The notes under the pieces: generated by a model
Databases searched by the model: none
Seen by the model: the letters and a program-made list of their open reading frames with translations, nothing else
What the model was told of the DNA's origin: nothing
In this document: in pieces, positions 61,273 to 64,000 of the stretch
Numbering within the stretch: position 1 is the first letter of the stretch
Layout: the number at the start of each line of letters is the position of its first letter
Assembly (NCBI GenBank): GCA_905479495.1
Contig: CAJQMR010000016.1
Span: forward strand, 186,001 to 250,000
Direction: 5' to 3'
DNA from: an uncultured Anaerolineae bacterium
Lineage (GTDB): Bacteria; Chloroflexota; Anaerolineae; Promineifilales; Promineifilaceae
Length of the DNA: 64,000 nucleotides
Translations under genes and position numbers: made by a program

Positions 61273-63795
61273 CTACGACTTGCCTTCTATTTCAGCCAGC
61301 AAAGCCGCCAAATTATCGCGGCCAATGATGGTGCTGGGGTGATTAGGGGGCAGCGACTTTTCCTTAATTTGCAAGGCCCGCTCCAAATATCTTTTTGCAC
61401 TTTCAAGATCGCCCGTTGTTTGCATCAACATTCCCAGATTGTTGAGGTCGATAGCCACATCGGGATGGTCTGGCCCCAGCGCTTTTTCATCGATGGCCAG
61501 GGCGCGTTCCAGGTACGGCCGGGCCGCCTCGTACGCCCCCACATCTTGCAGCAGTTGCCCCAGATTGTTGTTCAGCGTAGCCACATTGGGGTGGTTTTCA
61601 CCGAGGTTTTTCTCAAAGATTTCCAGGGCGCGTTCCAGGTACGGCCGGGCCGCCTCGTACGCCCCCACATCTTGCAGCAGCGAAGCCAGATTGTTGTACC
61701 AAACTGCAACTTCTGGATGATCTTTGCCCAGCGTTTTTTCACCAATTTCAATGGCGCGTTCCAGGTACGGCCGTGCCGCCTCGTACGCCCCCTCCGCTTG
61801 CAGCAGCTGCCCCAGATTATTGAGCCGAAGAGCAACCTTGGGATGGTCTGGCCCCAGCGTTTTCTCACCAATTTCCAGGGCGCGTTCCAGGTACGGCCGT
61901 GCCGCCTCGTACGCTCCCTCCGCTTGCAGCAGCGTAGCTAGATTGCTTAACGCAACGGCCACCCAAGGATGGTTTGGCCCCAGCGCAGCTTCATAAACCT
62001 CTAAAGCCCGCTCAAAATAGGGTTTTGCCTCATCATATTTTCCAATAGCCTTTAACAAATTCGCAAGATCGTTAAGCGTCGTTGCCGTGTCTGGGTGGTT
62101 TTCTCCTAACGTTTTTTCTCTAATTTCCAAAGCACGTTCGTAATACGGCCGTGCCGCCTCGTATTCCCCCAGCGTTTTCAGTAGCAGCCCTAGATTGTTG
62201 AGACTAATCGCAGTTTCGGTATGATCTTCTCCAAGGTGGGTTCGATTCAGCTCAACCGCGCTTTCATAAAATGGTCGGGCTGCCCCATAACTTCCAAGAA
62301 AATTCAGATAAAAACCTGCCCAACTGCACAAATATGCAGTTGTTTCAGGCAACAATTCATAATTTTTCGCCTGCTCAATCACTTGAATGATGTGGGGCAA
62401 TAATACTTGCCCCTCTTCCCAAACATGGAGCATATTGTGCTCAGCCGGAAAAACAGTTTCGATCAAATAAATAGCAGCCTTGAGCCAGACTTCCAACGTT
62501 TCCTCTGGCATTTGGTCGCGGGCCACGGTTTGCACCAGGCGGTGCAGGGCAATGGTGTCGCCGTCCCGCGTCAGCAGGGAGTAGCGGCGCAAGGCGGCAA
62601 TCGCTTTGTCCAGTTTCATGTTGCTGTTCGCCAGCGCTACCAGTTCCTCAGGTAGGGGCGGTTCGCGAACCGCCCCTACCGCCGCCATTATCAAATTTAG
62701 CGGTATCTCATCAGGGGCCAAAAAGCAGCACAGGTTGAGCAGCGCCGCCGCGCCGGGGGTTTGGCGCACCTGGGCAAAGGCCAGTTCCCAGGTGGTGGTA
62801 ATCGTCTTTTCGTCGTAGTTGGCGGGTGCAGGTAAATCACCGCCCCACAGTTCTTCCCGCTCATTTTCAAAATAGTCAGCGTAGTCGGCCAGGCTGCAGC
62901 CGGTTTCCTCCACGTAGGCGCGGGCGTGTTCCAGCGCCAGCGGCAAATGGCCCAGCAGGTGGGCCAGCTTCAAGGCATCTTCACCCTGCGGGTGTGCTGC
63001 GATTGCCTCGCTTGTCATGGCAGGCTGCCCCAGCAAAAAGGCCACTGCCTCACCGTCGCTAAAGTGGGTCAAGTTTAACGTTTGCGCCAGCGTGCCCCAG
63101 CTAGGGTTGCGCGAGGTAATCAGGCAGGCACCGTGGCCGAGTTTGGGCAGAAACGGCCGCAGCTCCTTCGGTTGAATCGCGTCCGCATTGTCATATACCA
63201 GCAGCCAATGTTTGTCTGTGGTGTGCAGCCAGTTGAGCGCCAGCTGGTGCAGCGCGGGCTGGTCAGTGACGCTGCGGCGGGCCAGCCCCAGCCGGGTGGC
63301 CAGTTCGGCCAGCGCCGTGCTCAGCGTAGTTACGTCGTCGGCGCGCAGCCACTGGATCAGGTCGTACTCGTCCAGGTGGCGGTAGCAGTAGGCCAGGGCC
63401 AGCTGCGTTTTGCCCACGCCGCCCAATCCAGCGACAGCTTGGGTTACGGCCACCGGTTCATCCCGGTTCAGGGCGTCGTGCAGTTGAGTCAGCCATTCTT
63501 CACGGCCGGTAAACAATTCGTTGCGGCGGTAGGGAATGTAGGGCGGCGGCAGCAGATTTTGAATGCTACTAAGCTGTGGCTGTGCCGCTTTCACCTCGGC
63601 GAGCAAATCAGCCAATCGTCCCTTGCGTTCCAGCCGCAAAATCAGTTCACGGATTTTGTCGCTTTTGCCTTCGCCGCCCAAATCATCGTAGTCAACCCCC
63701 AAATGAAGGCAAAGGGTGCGTACTTCTTCTAAATTGAAATGCTCGCGGATTTGTTGGTGCAGTTGGGTTAACTGGTGGTTGTCGTTTTCTGGCAC
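61273..63795 (-). CDS. STAND NTPase: effector-associated domain, NB-ARC and TPR repeats
   Basis: GTG 63795 (GGAG 7 nt upstream) gives 840 residues; TTG 63825 is the longer option. Residues about 5-75 (REHFNLEEVRTLCLHLGVDY ... SDKIRELILRLERKGRLADL) match an effector-associated (EAD7/death-like) adaptor domain. NB-ARC follows with VAGLGGVGKTQLALAY (about 121), KHWLLVYDNAD and LGHLPLALEHA. The C-terminal half has about eight kinesin-light-chain-type TPRs of 42 residues (YEAARPYLERALEI...DHPxVA), several nearly identical in DNA at 126-bp spacing. Such proteins sense a ligand with the repeats, oligomerise and recruit an effector through the EAD. No effector is inside the window. A 30-bp palindrome is inserted in frame. 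Confidence 0.85.
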   Translation of the reverse strand: MPENDNHQLTQLHQQIREHFNLEEVRTLCLHLGVDYDDLGGEGKSDKIRELILRLERKGRLADLLAEVKAAQPQLSSIQNLLPPPYIPYRRNELFTGREEWLTQLHDALNRDEPVAVTQAVAGLGGVGKTQLALAYCYRHLDEYDLIQWLRADDVTTLSTALAELATRLGLARRSVTDQPALHQLALNWLHTTDKHWLLVYDNADAIQPKELRPFLPKLGHGACLITSRNPSWGTLAQTLNLTHFSDGEAVAFLLGQPAMTSEAIAAHPQGEDALKLAHLLGHLPLALEHARAYVEETGCSLADYADYFENEREELWGGDLPAPANYDEKTITTTWELAFAQVRQTPGAAALLNLCCFLAPDEIPLNLIMAAVGAVREPPLPEELVALANSNMKLDKAIAALRRYSLLTRDGDTIALHRLVQTVARDQMPEETLEVWLKAAIYLIETVFPAEHNMLHVWEEGQVLLPHIIQVIEQAKNYELLPETTAYLCSWAGFYLNFLGSYGAARPFYESAVELNRTHLGEDHTETAISLNNLGLLLKTLGEYEAARPYYERALEIREKTLGENHPDTATTLNDLANLLKAIGKYDEAKPYFERALEVYEAALGPNHPWVAVALSNLATLLQAEGAYEAARPYLERALEIGEKTLGPDHPKVALRLNNLGQLLQAEGAYEAARPYLERAIEIGEKTLGKDHPEVAVWYNNLASLLQDVGAYEAARPYLERALEIFEKNLGENHPNVATLNNNLGQLLQDVGAYEAARPYLERALAIDEKALGPDHPDVAIDLNNLGMLMQTTGDLESAKRYLERALQIKEKSLPPNHPSTIIGRDNLAALLAEIEGKS
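62651..62680. repeat. Perfect 30-bp palindrome inside the STAND coding sequence
   Basis: GGTAGGGGCGGTTCG is followed directly by its exact complement. It is 30 bp long, a multiple of three, and adds roughly VGAVREPPLP between the NLIMAA and ELVALAN segments of the STAND protein. I recall this GC-rich palindrome as a dispersed element in other environmental genomes, but cannot verify that here. Confidence 0.85.
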
Positions 63796-63908
63796 AGGCT
63801 TGCTCCATGTTGAGCGGTTGGGCAATTGGCAAATTCAAACAATTTGCTGGCTATTCTAAACGGTCAGCCATTCTTTCCGCAAGCCAGATTTCCCCAAACC
63901 TCTTACTT

Positions 63909-63967
63909 GTCATGCTGAACGCAGTGAAGCATCCCTACGGTCAAGGAACAGCGCAAGGTTTGCGCTG
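63909..63967. repeat. Intergenic repeat remnants at window end
   Basis: TGTCATGCTGAACGCAGTGA then AGCATCC (63909-63934) resembles a widespread GTCATTCTGAACGxAGTGAAG-type repeat. CAGCGCAA-GGT-TTGCGCTG (63949-63967) is an 8-bp perfect hairpin. No gene is recognisable from 63826 to 64000. Confidence 0.55.
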
Positions 63968-64000
63968 CGGCGATGGTTTCGATAGTCGATGTCCAGAGGG

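Larger units (their letters stand above)
1..64000. repeat. Window-wide highly iterated palindrome ACGGCCGT (core of AACGGCCGTT)
   Basis: Reading by eye I count roughly 85-90 copies of the octamer ACGGCCGT, against about one expected for any given 8-mer in 64 kb. Examples start near 1186, 4256, 8574, 8645, 8722, 11429, 12710, 17087, 18191, 22023, 25008, 31286, 39544, 42453, 45740, 50583, 54657 and 57790. Most are extended to AACGGCCGTT, and a few to GGAAACGGCCGTTTCC. Copies lie inside genes and between them, and in genes they are read in all three frames as T-A-V, N-G-R or R-P-S/F. The near-neighbours GCGGCCGT and ACGGCCGA/C also occur but less often. This resembles HIP1 (GCGATCGC) of cyanobacteria in behaviour, not in sequence. 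Confidence 0.9.

Noticed and set aside
60904..61941. Open plus-strand frame of 345 codons
   Set aside because: It runs through the nitroreductase and then antisense through the TPR repeats of the STAND gene; its repeats (FQVRPGRLVRP) are mirror translations of the TPR DNA.
61480..61960. Regular 126-bp DNA repeats resembling an array
   Set aside because: They are in-frame TPR units (42 codons) of the STAND gene, not a CRISPR array or a non-coding satellite.

Overview
This 64 kb window is bacterial chromosome, most likely from an uncultured Chloroflexota (Anaerolineae/Ardenticatenia-like). That placement is inference. It rests on medium GC, densely packed genes on both strands, long MalT-like and BTAD regulators with TPR tails, secreted proteins with Thr/Pro linkers, a C-terminal FLPLVIR tail of a kind I associate with secreted Chloroflexi proteins, and a deazaflavin (F420)-type oxidoreductase. 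No rRNA, tRNA, CRISPR array, phage module or transposase was seen.

Layout. 1-7.1 kb: the 5' part of an ABC exporter with its MarR regulator, a divergent SpoIIM/RDD membrane pair, an AT-rich orphan gene, and an ABC-F ATPase whose long leader carries a 31-codon ORF, an intrinsic terminator and two mutually exclusive hairpins. 7.1-16.7 kb: solute-binding lipoprotein, glycerate 2-kinase, phosphohexomutase, a beta-propeller lipoprotein, M20 dipeptidase, and a four-gene overlapping minus-strand operon (membrane Mrr-like nuclease, methyltransferase, nucleotidyltransferase, histidine phosphatase). 16.8-29.5 kb: hybrid histidine kinase, S41 protease lipoprotein, a membrane-anchored pullulanase with four starch-binding-type modules, a beta-helix protein with split TIG halves, and gyrB. 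29.6-35 kb: NifU-domain protein, an orphan CoxL-type molybdoenzyme subunit, and a GH4 glycosidase plus BadF-type sugar kinase. 35-46.9 kb: a large unknown protein divergent from a LuxR/MalT-like regulator, small membrane and redox genes, a BTAD/AAA/TPR regulator and a secreted three-repeat protein.

47.1-54.2 kb is the most interesting block: six co-directional genes encoding an alkaline-phosphatase-fold membrane transferase, a small YLEPGS membrane protein, a Fom1-like fusion (cytidylyltransferase plus a PEP-mutase-fold half that has lost its catalytic residues), a split PEP-synthase-like dikinase (ATP-grasp subunit plus a subunit carrying the phospho-His), and a CDP-glycerol glycerophosphotransferase-like enzyme. 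Together they read as an uncharacterised pathway that phosphorylates an alcohol, activates it with CTP and transfers it to a cell-surface polymer. 54.2-60.4 kb: a secreted linker protein, a close homologue of alkylglycerone-phosphate (ether-lipid) synthase, and a FadB/FadA beta-oxidation pair. 60.6-64 kb: a nitroreductase and an EAD-NB-ARC-TPR STAND protein resembling bacterial innate-immunity NLRs.

Two DNA-level patterns overlay everything. The palindrome ACGGCCGT (mostly AACGGCCGTT) occurs roughly 85-90 times against about one expected, in all three reading frames and between genes. A set of intergenic inverted repeats is built from tandem 7-9-bp words (GCCACAGAG, ACGCAAAG, CTCTGCGC, AAGTGATA and others), often sitting where terminators belong and sometimes intruding into gene starts or ends.
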